Shown here piece after piece: positions 27,501 through 38,900 of a stretch of DNA of 64,000 bases. The notes below the pieces were generated by a model that was not told the origin of the DNA, made no database searches, and saw nothing but the letters and a program-made list of their open reading frames with translations. Within the stretch, counting starts at the first letter, position 1. The number at the start of each line of letters is the position of its first letter. Made by a program: the position numbers and the translations under genes. Origin of the DNA: Calditrichia bacterium (GTDB taxonomy: Bacteria; Calditrichota; Calditrichia; RBG-13-44-9; J075); assembly GCA_020635015.1 (NCBI GenBank), contig JACKAP010000005.1:62001-126000 (forward strand), written 5' to 3'.

Positions 27501-29899
27501 CGGTTCTCCCAACCGATCAGAAGACCGGCATGGTCCAGCCTCCGCTGCAGGATGCTCAGCACCGGACTGATCTGCCGGGCCATCCGCTGATGGGATTTGC
27601 AGATGCGGAACAGACTCAATTCCAGCGAAGGGTGCTGTTCGATATTATCGACCCCGTAATGGCGCAGGGCACGATACAGCCTTTCCAGAAATCCTGGGGG
27701 CAGCCCTTCTTCACCGGCGGCGATGTTGCGCAGATAGGCGAAGAAATATTCCTCCGAACTCAATCGCCCGCCGTCATTGAGTTCGTCATCATCGGGCGGC
27801 TCCCGGCGGAACAGGGAGATGATATCGACAAAAATATTCAGCACCTGGTGCTCCCGTTCCCACAGGGAGCGATCATCCGCCGGCATCTTTACGCAGAGCA
27901 TACCCCGCTCCGCCATCATCTGATTCATCTCCGCCGGATCGGCATCAAATCCCAGTATCAGGCAGCGCAGGGCTTCCATGTTTTGCGCGCAGCGCTGCGG
28001 CAACTGCTCGTCGGGCAGGCCGGTTTTGGCCAGGGAGGAAAAATCGATCCGCTCGCCATCACCGTCCGGACGGGGACGCTGTGCGGGCTCTATCAGCATC
28101 AGGGGGGCGCCGGTATCCACCTGCATGTTGTTGCGCACCAGGATCTGTTTTACAGTGCCGGCCAGATCGGCACTGATCGTCATCTCGGTCTTCATCGCTT
28201 CCAGCACCGCCAGGCGGTCGCCGGCCGCCACAATATCGCCGGGCTTGACCAGGGTGGCAACCACCACCGCCGGGGCTGGCGCCACCACCACCCCACCCCG
28301 CTCCGGGAGGATGTGGTGCGCGATGCCATTCACTTCAATCCAATAGGGATGCCCCTTCAGTATGGAAAAGATTCGGTATTGCCGACCTCCGGCCTGCAGG
28401 CGCCATTCCGAACGGCCCAGATCATCGACCGTCGCTTCGATACGCTGATTGCCGATATCTACCCGGAACTGCCGGGTTCCCAGGCGAAATACGGCGCATT
28501 CATAAAGAGTCCCCCCGTAATTCAGCTTGACGGTTTTTCCATCCTCTTCCTTCACCCGTGGGCGGCCGCGGTGAGCGGAGGCGAAAAACCGCGCTTTTTC
28601 CAGATCGATCTCACTCAGATAGGTCTCAATCGCCGCCTGCATCAGGGCGATATCACGGTAGCGCTTGGATAGGTGGGCTCCGGCCGCTATCCAGCGCTCC
28701 AGCCAGCCGCTGCCATAGCGGGCAGCCTGCACTTCCGGATGATCGAGCAGTTCCAGCGCCACTCCTTTGTTGCTGCTCCCCCCTTTGATCACCAATATCG
28801 TTTGCGACAGCGCCCGCTGTAAACGTGCCAGCGCCTCTTCCCGGGTGCGGCCGTGGGCGCTGATTCTGGCGATCAGGGGATCGAGCCCCTCCGGGATGCG
28901 GTCGCCCTCCGCCATTCCGCTGTCGACCCGCAGTCCGGGACCGGCGGGTAACTGCATCCGTTCGATTTCTCCCGGGGCCGGGGCAAAGCGGCCGGCCGAT
29001 GCTTCCGCATCGAGGCACAGTCCGATGGCGTGGCCGCTTCCGGCTGGCGGTGCGCCGGATAGTAGCCCGCCCCGGGCGATATGGATCTGCAGCTTGACCA
29101 GATCCAGCCCGGAGGTCAACTCGATCAGCGGATGGCTCTCCGCCAGCCAGCCATTCAACTCTACGAAAGATGCCTTGCTTTCCGCCGGATCGAACCGGAA
29201 CACCACCGTGCCGGCACCGCGGTAATTCAGCCGCTTGCCGATGCGCAGCGCGGCCTCCCGCAGGAAGCGCTCCTGCGCCACCGGCAACGCCGGGGAAGGC
29301 GATTCCGCCAGCACCGCCCGGCTCCCCATCCGGAGGGTGCAATCGCAGACACCCGCCACCCAGATGCTGCCGCGGGCATCGCCGATGATTTGCACTTCGA
29401 TGCGGCGGGATCCGGGAATGATTCGTTCCTCCGGATCCGTATCATCGCCGGAAGGCGCTACCGCCACACCTGCTTCCGCTGCCAGGTTGCAGATAGCTTC
29501 CCGGTCCTCCAACCGGCGCAGCATAGCAGCATCCGGACCGATCCATACCATCTCCAGGCGCTCGCATAAAGCCGCCAATGCCGACTGCCCGGCTGCTAAT
29601 TCCCGGCCGGCAAACACCGCCTCCGCCCGGCTGGCAACCAGCACTTGCGCCAGCAGGGATTCATCGAAATAGCGAACACTGCCTCCGGCCTCAGGTCCAT
29701 CACTTGTCACTACCTGGTCAAGCGGCAACGCCTCGTCCGCTTCCCTCACAAATAATGCATTCTGTTCCGGATCGCTGTAAAAAGCGATGGTGCGCAGTTC
29801 GGTGTGATGCTCCAGATTATATTCTCGCACGGCATGAATCAACCGCATGGCAGCTTCGCCGCGGCAGATCACTGCAATACGCTCAAATGTGCTTTTCAT
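24503..29899 (-). CDS. Single-chain acyl-CoA carboxylase with degenerate biotin carboxylase domain
   Basis: 1798 residues in the order of eukaryote-like acetyl-CoA carboxylase: biotin carboxylase-like 1-405, biotinyl domain about 535-605 with VLEAMKTEM (K570), a long central helical region about 640-1210, and carboxyltransferase about 1240-1790. The last has GGEINVVVCGINVGAQPY and GSYASVIGGAPAAAVVFAREV. The carboxylase-like domain is damaged. The ATP-grasp lid with its Gly-rich loop is missing between about 151 and 165. The usual Lys before it is R133. The QRRHQK segment reads RMGSRA, and EMNPRIQVEH reads ELNGWLAESH. ATP-dependent carboxylation of biotin by this domain is therefore unlikely. 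Malonyl-CoA supply for the neighbouring synthase is the natural role, but carboxybiotin would have to come from another enzyme. The start follows AGAGGTG. Confidence 0.87.
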   Translation of the reverse strand: MKSTFERIAVICRGEAAMRLIHAVREYNLEHHTELRTIAFYSDPEQNALFVREADEALPLDQVVTSDGPEAGGSVRYFDESLLAQVLVASRAEAVFAGRELAAGQSALAALCERLEMVWIGPDAAMLRRLEDREAICNLAAEAGVAVAPSGDDTDPEERIIPGSRRIEVQIIGDARGSIWVAGVCDCTLRMGSRAVLAESPSPALPVAQERFLREAALRIGKRLNYRGAGTVVFRFDPAESKASFVELNGWLAESHPLIELTSGLDLVKLQIHIARGGLLSGAPPAGSGHAIGLCLDAEASAGRFAPAPGEIERMQLPAGPGLRVDSGMAEGDRIPEGLDPLIARISAHGRTREEALARLQRALSQTILVIKGGSSNKGVALELLDHPEVQAARYGSGWLERWIAAGAHLSKRYRDIALMQAAIETYLSEIDLEKARFFASAHRGRPRVKEEDGKTVKLNYGGTLYECAVFRLGTRQFRVDIGNQRIEATVDDLGRSEWRLQAGGRQYRIFSILKGHPYWIEVNGIAHHILPERGGVVVAPAPAVVVATLVKPGDIVAAGDRLAVLEAMKTEMTISADLAGTVKQILVRNNMQVDTGAPLMLIEPAQRPRPDGDGERIDFSSLAKTGLPDEQLPQRCAQNMEALRCLILGFDADPAEMNQMMAERGMLCVKMPADDRSLWEREHQVLNIFVDIISLFRREPPDDDELNDGGRLSSEEYFFAYLRNIAAGEEGLPPGFLERLYRALRHYGVDNIEQHPSLELSLFRICKSHQRMARQISPVLSILQRRLDHAGLLIGWENREFRQLLNRMITETQGRYPAVCDLAREVRYRYFDQPYLEGIRNRIYAEVNEILARLDARPEAEDRDELISKLAACPQPLKPLLSNRFESASPALRRIMLEVLIRRYYRIRELEAIRLEISEPQTVLSAGYDYQGQSFRLLTTHAKYEKLAARVEMLCSLIEKVPEGVEVVIDINVWQQGELPPAEETVEAIREVLDTARFPRRIHRVSVAVSASESSLSMAGVMLFTYRHHEIGFVEEKTYRGIHPMMGKRLEIWRLQNFQIERIPTIEDIYLFKGVSQENPGDERLFAFAEVRDLTPSDVNHQGHLWIPNLEFILLETLASMRRYLAQLPPRNRLYWNRVLLYLWPPLTIPADELQEIFKRMQPALEGLGLEKVTARVRIPGENGMLKAAILEVTQPAGGVVVTRFREPGEQPVRTLSDYKKQVVKLRQRGLLYPYELIRLLTPQGQENSDFPPGEFVEYDLDDHHRLVPVERPYGENRANIIVGVITNFTDRYPEGMRRVALFGDPSQGLGALAEPECRRINAGLELARELNLPLEWYAISAGAKIAMDSGTENMDWIALVLRRIIEFTQAGGEINVVVCGINVGAQPYWNAEATMLMHTRGILVMTPESAMVLTGKQALEYSGGVAAEDNQGIGGYERIMGPNGQAQYFAHDLGEACQILFNYYRHSYVAPGERFPRKADTNDPAGRDVCMFPHGEEFERVGDIFSGENNPGRKKPFNIRRVMQAAIDQDHPPLERWLAMQDAEVGVIWDAHLGGQPVCLIGFESRPLPRLGFVPADGPYQWTAGTLFPRASKKIARAINAASNSRPLVVLANLSGFDGSPESLREWQLEFGAEIGRAVVNFKGPIVFCVISRYHGGAFVVFSNALNDNMEVAALEGSYASVIGGAPAAAVVFAREVKKRTESDPRLKSLDSQIAQAAGAEKVKLRAGRNDLYGEIYSEMLGQVAEEFDGVHSVQRALEVGSVNRIIPPAQLRPYLIEAVERGMRRELERELMLND

Positions 29900-29943
29900 G
29901 ACACCTCTATAACCGCTATGCCTCAGTGGTAAATTTTCTCACT

Positions 29944-29975
29944 GGCCTAGACCGGCCAGTATGCCGGTCTAGGCC
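29944..29975. repeat. 13-bp GC-rich hairpin between megasynthase and carboxylase genes
   Basis: GGCCTAGACCGGC (29944-29956) is mirrored at 29963-29975 around a 6-base loop. It lies 15 bases beyond the megasynthase stop and 44 bases ahead of the carboxylase start. No T-run follows on the minus strand, so it may be an mRNA processing or partial termination site. Confidence 0.55.
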
Positions 29976-29990
29976 TTATCACACATTAAA

Positions 29991-32900
29991 TTAATTTACG
30001 ATTTGCTTAAGCGGGCTGAGAATGTCTTCCGCAATGGGGTCCGGAAGTTCTGAGGTGTGATATCCTGCCAGGGTCAGGAAGTGGTTTCCTTTGCCGTCGA
30101 TCACCCGGGCATCAAAGGAGCCGTCCGGGTTAGGGGTGACCGCAGCATGCAGCCGGCCTTTGGCCGCGGCCGGGTCGCCGTGGAATTCCACCCGCCGGAT
30201 GCCGTGGGGCAGGCCCATGCGCGACTTGCTACCCATTTCCCAGATCCCGGCGGTTTGGAAACACAGTTCGATCAGCCGCGGGGAAGCCAGGGTGATCCGT
30301 TCCACCGGACGGTGATTCTCCGGCAGATCTTCCGCGAATGCCCCCATCACCTGCTCGCCGGAACGCCAGGCGCGTTCCAGCACCCGGTACGCCGGACCGT
30401 GGAAGTAGAGGCGGTAGATATCCTCCGCTTCCACCGATTTGCCGTTCATCGGCGCGGGCAGCGGGTATTTCGCTTTTTCCGGTGCCGTTGCGCTCAGGCG
30501 CACCCGGGCGGTGAAGTGGGTGCTCACCTGCGGGGCGGCCTGCCCATGCAACTGGCGGGCGCCCAGCAGCCGGCAATCCGCCACGATATCTTCCCCATCC
30601 AGAGAAAAATTCGCCTGCACCGTGACCGTGCGCGGCTCATTGCGGTAGAATTTGAACGGTGCCAGGAAGTTAACTTCCTCCACCGCCGCCAGATGGCGGT
30701 CCGGAAAGAGCAGCCGGGCCGCTTCGCTCAGCGCCTCGATGCCCATCACTCCCGGCAGCACCGGGGTGCCGTCGATCTGGTGATCGTAGAGGAAGGGCTG
30801 TTCGCTCGGATCCAGCGTTTTTTCGATGGTGAGACCGCTGTAAAGGCCCATGCCGACAACCCGATCGCTCATGATCCCCTGCGTCCCTGCCTGCCGGGCC
30901 AGTTCACTGTTCTCCCCAAGGTCCAGGCCGCCGCTCTCATCGAACTCGTTGAGCATCATGCCCAGCCCCTGCGCCACCACGACTTCCTGGCGGGTGCCGC
31001 CGGCGCTCAGCTCCCGGCGGATAAAAGCAATGCCCGCCTCCGGCGGCAGCATATCGATGCCCGCCGCTTTCATAATCGCCGGGATCGAGCCCCGCGCCGC
31101 CATGCCGATGCCGCCCCAGGCGGTCCAGTCAAGAGCGATGCCCCGGGTATCCGGCCGGTTGCGGCGGAAAGCGGAGATGCTCTTGCAGAGCAGGTCGTTG
31201 GCCGAGCTGTAGTCGGTCTGGCCGCCGTTCCCGAAGCGTCCTGCGATGGAGCTGAACACTACCGCCGCGCCCAGGGGCATATCTCCGAGATTGGAAAGCA
31301 GGTTGAACCAGCCGTCGCTCTTGACGTCAAAGACCAGATCGAACTCGCCCGGCGCCTTGTCCGGCAACAGACGGCTGATCTCCAGTCCGCCGGCATGGAG
31401 CAGTACGTCGATGCGCCCGCTGGTTTGGCGGACCTGTGACATCACCGCATCCATCGCCGCCCCGTCAAGCAGGTTGACGCTGTAATAGTGGGCGCTGCCT
31501 CCGGCTTGCTCCACCGCCCGGATCGCGCTCAACGCCGCATATTGCCGTTCCAGGGAAGCGAGCTCTTTTTCCACCATCGCCGGCGTGGCGCGCTGGCCGC
31601 TGTCCTTCAGCCGTTGGAAGATATCTTTTTTGAGATTTTCTTTATCGTTGGCAAAGCGCACCAGATCGGGATTGCCGGGATCCGGCCGCGGCGCCAGATC
31701 GAGCAGATGGAACACCCCGCCGGAAGCGTCCGCCAGATCGGCGGTAATCGCCGAGACGATACTGCCGGCCGCACCGGTGATCAGGAAGACGGTTTCCCGG
31801 CCGAGGGTCATGCCCGGCCGGCCGTCTTCTGCCGGCATCTCTGCCAGCCCGACGGTCCAGCGCCGCTCCTCGGCATAGCCCACTTCCACCACCCCGGGAT
31901 CAAGCAGGGTTTCCTCGATCAGCAGATCCGCCAGTTGGGCAGTCTTGCGCGAGGGAGCAAAGTCGACGACCTTCACCAGCACCTCCGGCTGCTCCCGTTT
32001 GTAAGCCTTGGTAAAGCCGCTCACCGCCCCGCCCAGCGGCGCAACCGCTCCGGCGGCATCGTAGCCGTGCCGGCCTCCCAGCCGGGTTGCCGAGACCAGG
32101 AAAGTGCCCGGTTGATTAATGTGGCCGTAGAGGGTGCGCATGGTATGGTAGAGCAGCTTCACCCGCAGATGGGTCGCTGCTTTCCAATCCGCCAGCTTCA
32201 TATTTTCGACCGGCGCTTCTTCATCCAGCGCCGCCAGCCAGAAGACGCCCTGGATCTCGCCCTGCGCCTTCCACGCTTCCAGGCGTTTCACCAGTTCCTC
32301 ACCGGTTGGGACATCCTCGATAACCAGCACCTCCGCACCAAGTTTCTCCAGCCGTTTGATCAGCGCCTTCCCCACCCCGCCCTGATCGGGCATTACAACC
32401 ACCCGGCTGCCGGTGGTTAGCGTAACACCGCTCGCTTTGCACAAGTTCAACTCCGGGCGCAGGAAGGGCACCGGCACCCGGCGGGGAATGGCGGCGCTGG
32501 CTTGCAGATCACCGCGGAACTTCGGCGCGGCGATCTCCGGCTGTGCCGGGGCTGCAGCCTCCGCCTGCTCCCCAACCGGCGCGGCACCGCTGCGCAGATC
32601 GGGGCGTTTGCTGTACACGAACTCAATCGTATGGGCCAGCGTCGGGAAGTCGCGCAGTTTCAGGTTCTCGTCGCGGGGGATGCCGTAGATCTCCCGAATC
32701 GCCGCAAACACCTCTGCCTGCTTCACGGTGTCGATTCCCAGGTCCGCTTCCAGATCCAGCTCCAGGTCAAGCATCTCTACCGGGTAGCCAGTCTTTTCCG
32801 CGATCAGGTTCAACACCGCTTCCTTCACGCCGTCATCTTTCGGAGCACCGGCCGGGTGGCTTTCGGCAGCAGGCTCCGCTGCCGGTGCATTCGCTTCCGG

Positions 32901-35900
32901 CGCAGAGGCCGGCGTTGCCGCAGCGGGACGCAGATCGGGGCGCTTGCTGTAGACGAACTCGATCGTATGGGCCAGGGTCGGGAAATCGCGCAGTTTCAGG
33001 TTCTCGTCGCGGGGGATGCCGTAGATCTCCCGGATCGCCGCAAACACCTCTGCCTGCTTCACGGTATCGATCCCCAGGTCCGCTTCCAGGTCCAGCTCCA
33101 GGTCGAGCATCTCTACCGGGTAGCCGGTCTTTTCCGCAATCAGGTTCAACACCGCTTCCTTCACGGCGTCATCTTCCGGCACGCTGGTCGCAGCCGTTTC
33201 GGTGGAAGGCGCGGCAGTCGGAACCTCCACCTCCGGCGCCGGAGCCGGGGCCGGAGGTGCGGCGGCGGGACGCAGATCGGGACGCTTGCTGTAGACGAAC
33301 TCAATCGTATGGGCCAGGGTCGGGAAGTCGCGCAGCTTCAGGTTTTCGTCGCGGGGAATATCGTACAGCGCCCGGATCGCCGCAAACACTTCCGCCTGCT
33401 TCACGGTGTCGATTCCCAGGTCCGCTTCCAGATCCAGCTCCAGGTCGAGCATCTCCGGGGGATAGCCGGTTTTCTCCGCAATCAGGCTGAGTACGGCGGC
33501 TGTCACCTCATCCTGTGCAGGGATCGTTGAAGGCGTAGGCGCCATTTCCGGGGCCGGAGTAGCAGTGGCAGTAGCAGTGGCAGTGGCAGTGGCAGTAGCA
33601 GTGGCAGTGGCCGAGGGCTGCAGATCTGGCCGGCGGTCATACACAAACTGGATCACATGACCCAGCGTCGGGAAATCCCGCAGTTTCAGGTTCTCTTCCC
33701 GGGGGATGTTATAGGCTTCCCGCACCGCAGCGAACATCTCCGCCTGCTTCACGGTATCGATTCCCAGGTCCGCTTCCAAATCCAGTTCCAGATCAAGCAT
33801 CTCGGTGGGGTAGCCGGTTTTTTCGGCAATCAGCTGCATCACTTTTTCCTGAACCGCGTCGCTCTGTGCGACGGACGGCTGAGGCGCCGCGCTCGCCACC
33901 GGCGCACTTGCCGGCTGCGGCGCCGCGGTTTTCGCGGCCTGCAGATCCGGCCGGCGATCGTAGACAAACTGGATCACATGACCCAGCGTCGGGAAATCCC
34001 GCAGCTTCAGGTTCTCTTCCCGGGGGATGTTATAGGCTTCCCGCACCGCTGCGAACATTTCGGCCTGCTTCACGGTATCGATTCCCAGGTCCGCTTCCAA
34101 ATCCAGTTCCAGATCAAGCATCTCGGTGGGGTAGCCGGTTTTTTCGGCGATTAGCTGCATTACTTTCTCCTGAACCGCATCACCTTGTGCGGCGGGAGGA
34201 GGAGCTGCCGCAACCGGTGGTTGCGGCACGGGCGCGGTCTGCGGGGATGCGGTCGGAGCGGGCGCACTCACCGGCTGCGATGCCGGCACCGCCTTCGCTT
34301 GAGCGGTGACCGGCCCTTGATCTTTCACCTTGAGATTGCGCTGCTCGACGATCAGTTCCGGATCGTCATACCCGCTGACCCGCTTCAGCCAGGCTTTCCA
34401 GGCCTGCGGATCGGCGATGCGGTAGCGGTATCCCAGTTCCGCCGGCCGAAGGTGCTGTCCGTCCGGCGTGGGCACCCAGCGCAGCAGGCTCATACTGATC
34501 TGAGAGCCGAAACCGGCCCCCAGGCGCAGGGCATAACGCACCGGGTAATCGCCGCCGCGGGAGAGGTTGAGCTGCCCGAGGTCCGGATCGATCTCCCGGA
34601 AATTTGCCACCGGGGGCACGATGCCGGTCTCCAGCACCTTCACCGCGACTACATCCTCGATGCCGGTCGCCATCGCGTGGCCGGTAAACCCCTTGGTATT
34701 GGAAATCACGACCAGATCGGCGCTCTCGCCAAAGACATGGCGCAGGGCATTGACCTCCGCCGCCGCGCTGCCGCCCCGGGCCGGGGTGTAGGTCTCATGG
34801 GAAATGAACACCATCTGCGGGGCAATGTCGTAACGGTTGATGCCCCACTGGCGCTCGGCATCCGATACCAGCGACTCCATCACCTGGCAGATATGCGCCA
34901 CATCCAGGCGGGTGCCGTGGAAAGCGCTGTTGGCGGTGATGGTGCCCAGCACTTCGCAGATCGGCAGGATGCCGCGTTCGCGGGCCGCCGCGGCGCTTTC
35001 CACGACAAGCGAGGCGCCGCCCATACCGACGATCATCCCGTGGCGTCGGCGATCGAACGGTATGGCGGCATCCTCGACATTTTCATCCGTTGCTGCTGCA
35101 CCGGTGGCCAGGAAGCCTGCTCCGAACCATTCCAGCATGGCATCAGAAGTGACATCATCCGCGCTGACAATCACCACCCGCCGGCAGCGGCCGGACTGGA
35201 TCCAGTCGTTGGCCAGGGTGACGGCCTGGGTGGTACTGGCGCAGGCGGCATTGATCTGGGTGTTGGGCCCGCGGGCGCCGATATAATCGGCAAACTGGGC
35301 ATGTCCCATCGCCAGCACTTTAAAGAGAAAGCGGCGGTCGAATTTATAAGGCTGTTGCTCCAATTCGGTCTTCAGCGCCAAAATCCGCCGGTCGATGTCG
35401 GCCAGGGCGGCAGGTGCCCCCTGCGACATGCCCGCGCGCAGGGTTTCCAGCTCCTGCAGGCGCTCCCGGCGGGCGCGGTCTTCGTAGTAGCGCTTCATCT
35501 CATCGGCATAGGCATTATATCCCGGGAAGGCCGAAGCAAAGATCACCCCGGTATCGTCGCGCAGCTCATCGGGCAGGCCCCAGCGGTCCGGCAGCAGGGT
35601 GCCCCGGGTGGTGGTCTTGTAGCGCATCACCAGCGGGATGCCGGCATCGCGCAGGGCGTCGATCCCGGCGGCGATTGCCAGGGCGGTGACAATGTCCAAT
35701 GCAGGTATGCGATCCTGTGGATAGCCGAATTCCTCCGCCAGATCAAAACCTTTGCCCCGGGCGGCCAGTTTGATCACATCTGCCGGATCGTCGATGGTCT
35801 CGAAACTGCCGTTGCCGTCCTTGTCCTTCACGATGCGCACGATATGTTTGTCGACCATCGCCCGGCGAATTTCCATCGGAATCTGAGAGATGAACTGATC

Positions 35901-38900
35901 CCCGCTGAGAATCCGTTCAATATTATCATCGTCAAAAATCTTCTCCCGGCCGGGCAGGCCCAGCGCCGCACCGGTAATATAGCTTCCTCCGAAGTTGAAA
36001 TCTCCCGGCGCCGGAGCGGTCCCCGGCAGGCCGCCTTCCTGCGGTTGGGCGCCGCCGCGATAGATCTGCATGCCTTTCTCCAGGAAATCGGCGAAGAGGT
36101 GGCCCAGTTCCAGGTAGGTCTGCTCGCTTCCCGGCAGCGCCCGGGTCGATTGCGCTGAGGGGAGCGCCGGGCGGGTGGGGCCGTTCTGCGACGCGGCGAC
36201 CTGTTTTGCGGCGGCCGGCGCACTGGCAGAGCGCGCCTCCGGCGCCGGCTGCACCCGGGCCTGCCCCACCCCCAGACCGGCGGCATAGAGACCGCACAGC
36301 GCCTGGTTGAAAGATACCATATCGCCCTGTTTGGGGTGATTGGTACACAGCGCCAGCACATCGTACTCCTTGCCAAGCACATCTTCGACAAATCCCTGCA
36401 AGGCCTTCTTGGGCCCTACCTCGACAAAAACTCGAACGCCGGCATCGTAAAGGGTCTTCAACCCTTTTACAAACTGCACCGGAGCAGCCACCTGCCTGGC
36501 GAGCATATCGACCATTTGCGGCTCAACTCCCGGCCCCATCGGGTAGGGTTCCCCGGTCACGTTGGCCACGATCGGCAGCGCCGGCGGGCGGATGTTCATC
36601 TGCGACAATACCCGCCCCAACGGCTCGCTGGCCGGGGCGACAATCTCGGTGTGAAAGGCGTGGCTCACCGGCAGCAGGCGGGCGGTGAAGCCGGCTTTCT
36701 CCAGCGCTTCCACCGCCTTCTTGACCCCATCGGTAGCGCCGCCGATCACCGCCTGGCTGTTACTGTTGATGTTGGCGATCACCACGTACCCCTCGACGGT
36801 GTTGATGATCTTTTCGATTTCCTCCAATGGGCCAAAGCAGGCGGCCATCAGGCCGTTGTCAGCCACCGATACTTTCGCCATTTCCGTTCCCCGGGCGCTC
36901 ACCGCCTTGAGGGCATCGGCAAACGGAAGCGCGCCGGCCGCCACCAGGGCGCCGTATTCGCCCAGACTGTGCCCCATCACCATGTCCGGCGACATGCCGT
37001 AGGCTGCCAGCAGGCGGGTCAGGGCCAGATCAACCGTCAGCACTGCCGGCTGGGTAATCTCCGTCTGGCGCAGGGCGTGATCGGCTTGTTTCAGATCGGA
37101 CGAATCGTCGCTGTTAATGAAAATATAGCTGCTGAGCGGCCGCGGAATCAGCGGTTTCATAATATCGTCGGCTTCCCGGAAGGTGTCGCTCACCAGCGGA
37201 TCGGCCGCTTGCAGCTCTTTTAACATGTTGACATACTGCGACCCCTGGCCGGTATACAGAAAGGCCACCTTTGGGGCCGGGCCTTTGCCCAGGAAGATGC
37301 CCTGGGTGCGGAGCATTTTCCAGGCCGCCGGGTTGTTGCCCTGTAGCGCCTTGTGCGCCTTATCGCATTTCTGCGCCAATTCTGCGGCATCGCCGTAATC
37401 GATCACCAGTCGCAGCGGAGCGCGCAGATCCTGTTCCTCCGGCGGCGCCGGCGGTGGGGCCTGGCCCTGCCCGGCCGCTTGATGAACCTTTTCCAGACGC
37501 GTTAGGATGGCTTGTTCCGAATCCCCACCCAGCACCAAAGCGCCGCGCAGGGGCGCCTTCAGCGCGCCGGCCGGAGCAGGCGTGGTCGGAGGGGTCTCGC
37601 TCATGTAAACTCGGGTCTGTTGATCGTGCTGAATATGGCCGGGGACGAACGCTTCCAACACGGTATGAAAATTAGTGCCGCCGAATCCGAAAGCGCTCAC
37701 CCCGGCACGGCGAATGCCGTCGCCGTTGGTATCCCAGGCGCGGGTGGCGGTATTAACGTAAAAAGGCGAATTGTTGAAATCGATATTGGGATTGGGGCTG
37801 TTGAAGTTGAGGCTCGGCACCAGGGTCTTGTGGGTCAGGCAGAGCGCCGCTTTCAGGATCCCGGCAGCACCGGCGGCCCCTTTCAGGTGCCCGATATTTG
37901 ATTTTACCGATCCCAATGCGACCGATTGGCGGGGAATATTATATTGGGCAAACACCTCGTCCAGGCACTGCAGCTCCACCATATCACCAACAGCGGTGGA
38001 GGTGCCGTGTCCCTCGATCAGGTTAACCTTTCCCGGATCGATCCCGGCATTATGCCAGGCCCGCTGCACCGCCAGCTTCTGGCCGATCGGATTGGGCGCC
38101 GTAATGCCCTTGCCTTTTCCGTCGCTCGATCCTCCGATCCCGCGAATAACCGCGTAGATCCGGTCGCCGGCTTTTTCCGCATCTTCGAGACGCTTGAGCA
38201 GGAATACCGCTGCGCCTTCTCCCATCACAAAACCATCGGCCCCGGCGGCGTAGGGACGGGTGCCGCTGCCGGAGAGGGCTCCGATTTTGCTGAACTTTAC
38301 GTAAGTTGAGGCGCTCATATTGGCATCGATCCCGCCGGTCAGCACCGCATCGAAATCATATTCCTCCAGCCCCTCGATCGCGGCATTAATCGCCGCCATC
38401 GCCGAAGCGCAAGCGGCATCCGCCACGTAGTTGGGCCCGCGGAAATTGAACAGCGCGGCGATCCGCCCGGCGATGATGTTGGAGAGCTCACCCGGCATGG
38501 TGTCTTCGGTGATCAGCGGGAAGCGGTCGCCCACCCGATCACGGAATTCTTTCAGGATGCTCTCCCGCAATTCTTTCGGCAATTCGGAAAAATGCCCGGC
38601 CTTCGAGAGGGCCACGGCGTATTCCGGGAAGAGAATCCGTGAAGCGGTGTAGAGATGGGTATCGCCGCCCATGGCATTGCCCAGGATCACCGCGGTGCGT
38701 TCGCCGTCCAGCTTGTTTTGGTCGGGAAATCCGTAATCCAGCAGCGCTTCCCGGGCGGCCATGATCGCCCATTTCTGGGTCAGGTCCATGGCGTCGCCGA
38801 CTTTCGGCGGAATAGGCAGCTTCCACTTCAGGGGATTCCAGTCGAAATCCCGCACCCATCCTCCGATCCGGGAATAGCTTTTGTCCGGTGCTTTGGGATC

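Noticed and set aside
32585..34181. CRISPR-like array
   Set aside because: The repeats are in-frame carrier domains with long units, not short repeats with unique spacers.
34185..36158. 657-codon open frame opposite the megasynthase (also long frames opposite pnp and infB)
   Set aside because: These are antisense shadows of GC-rich genes with strong domain content on the minus strand.
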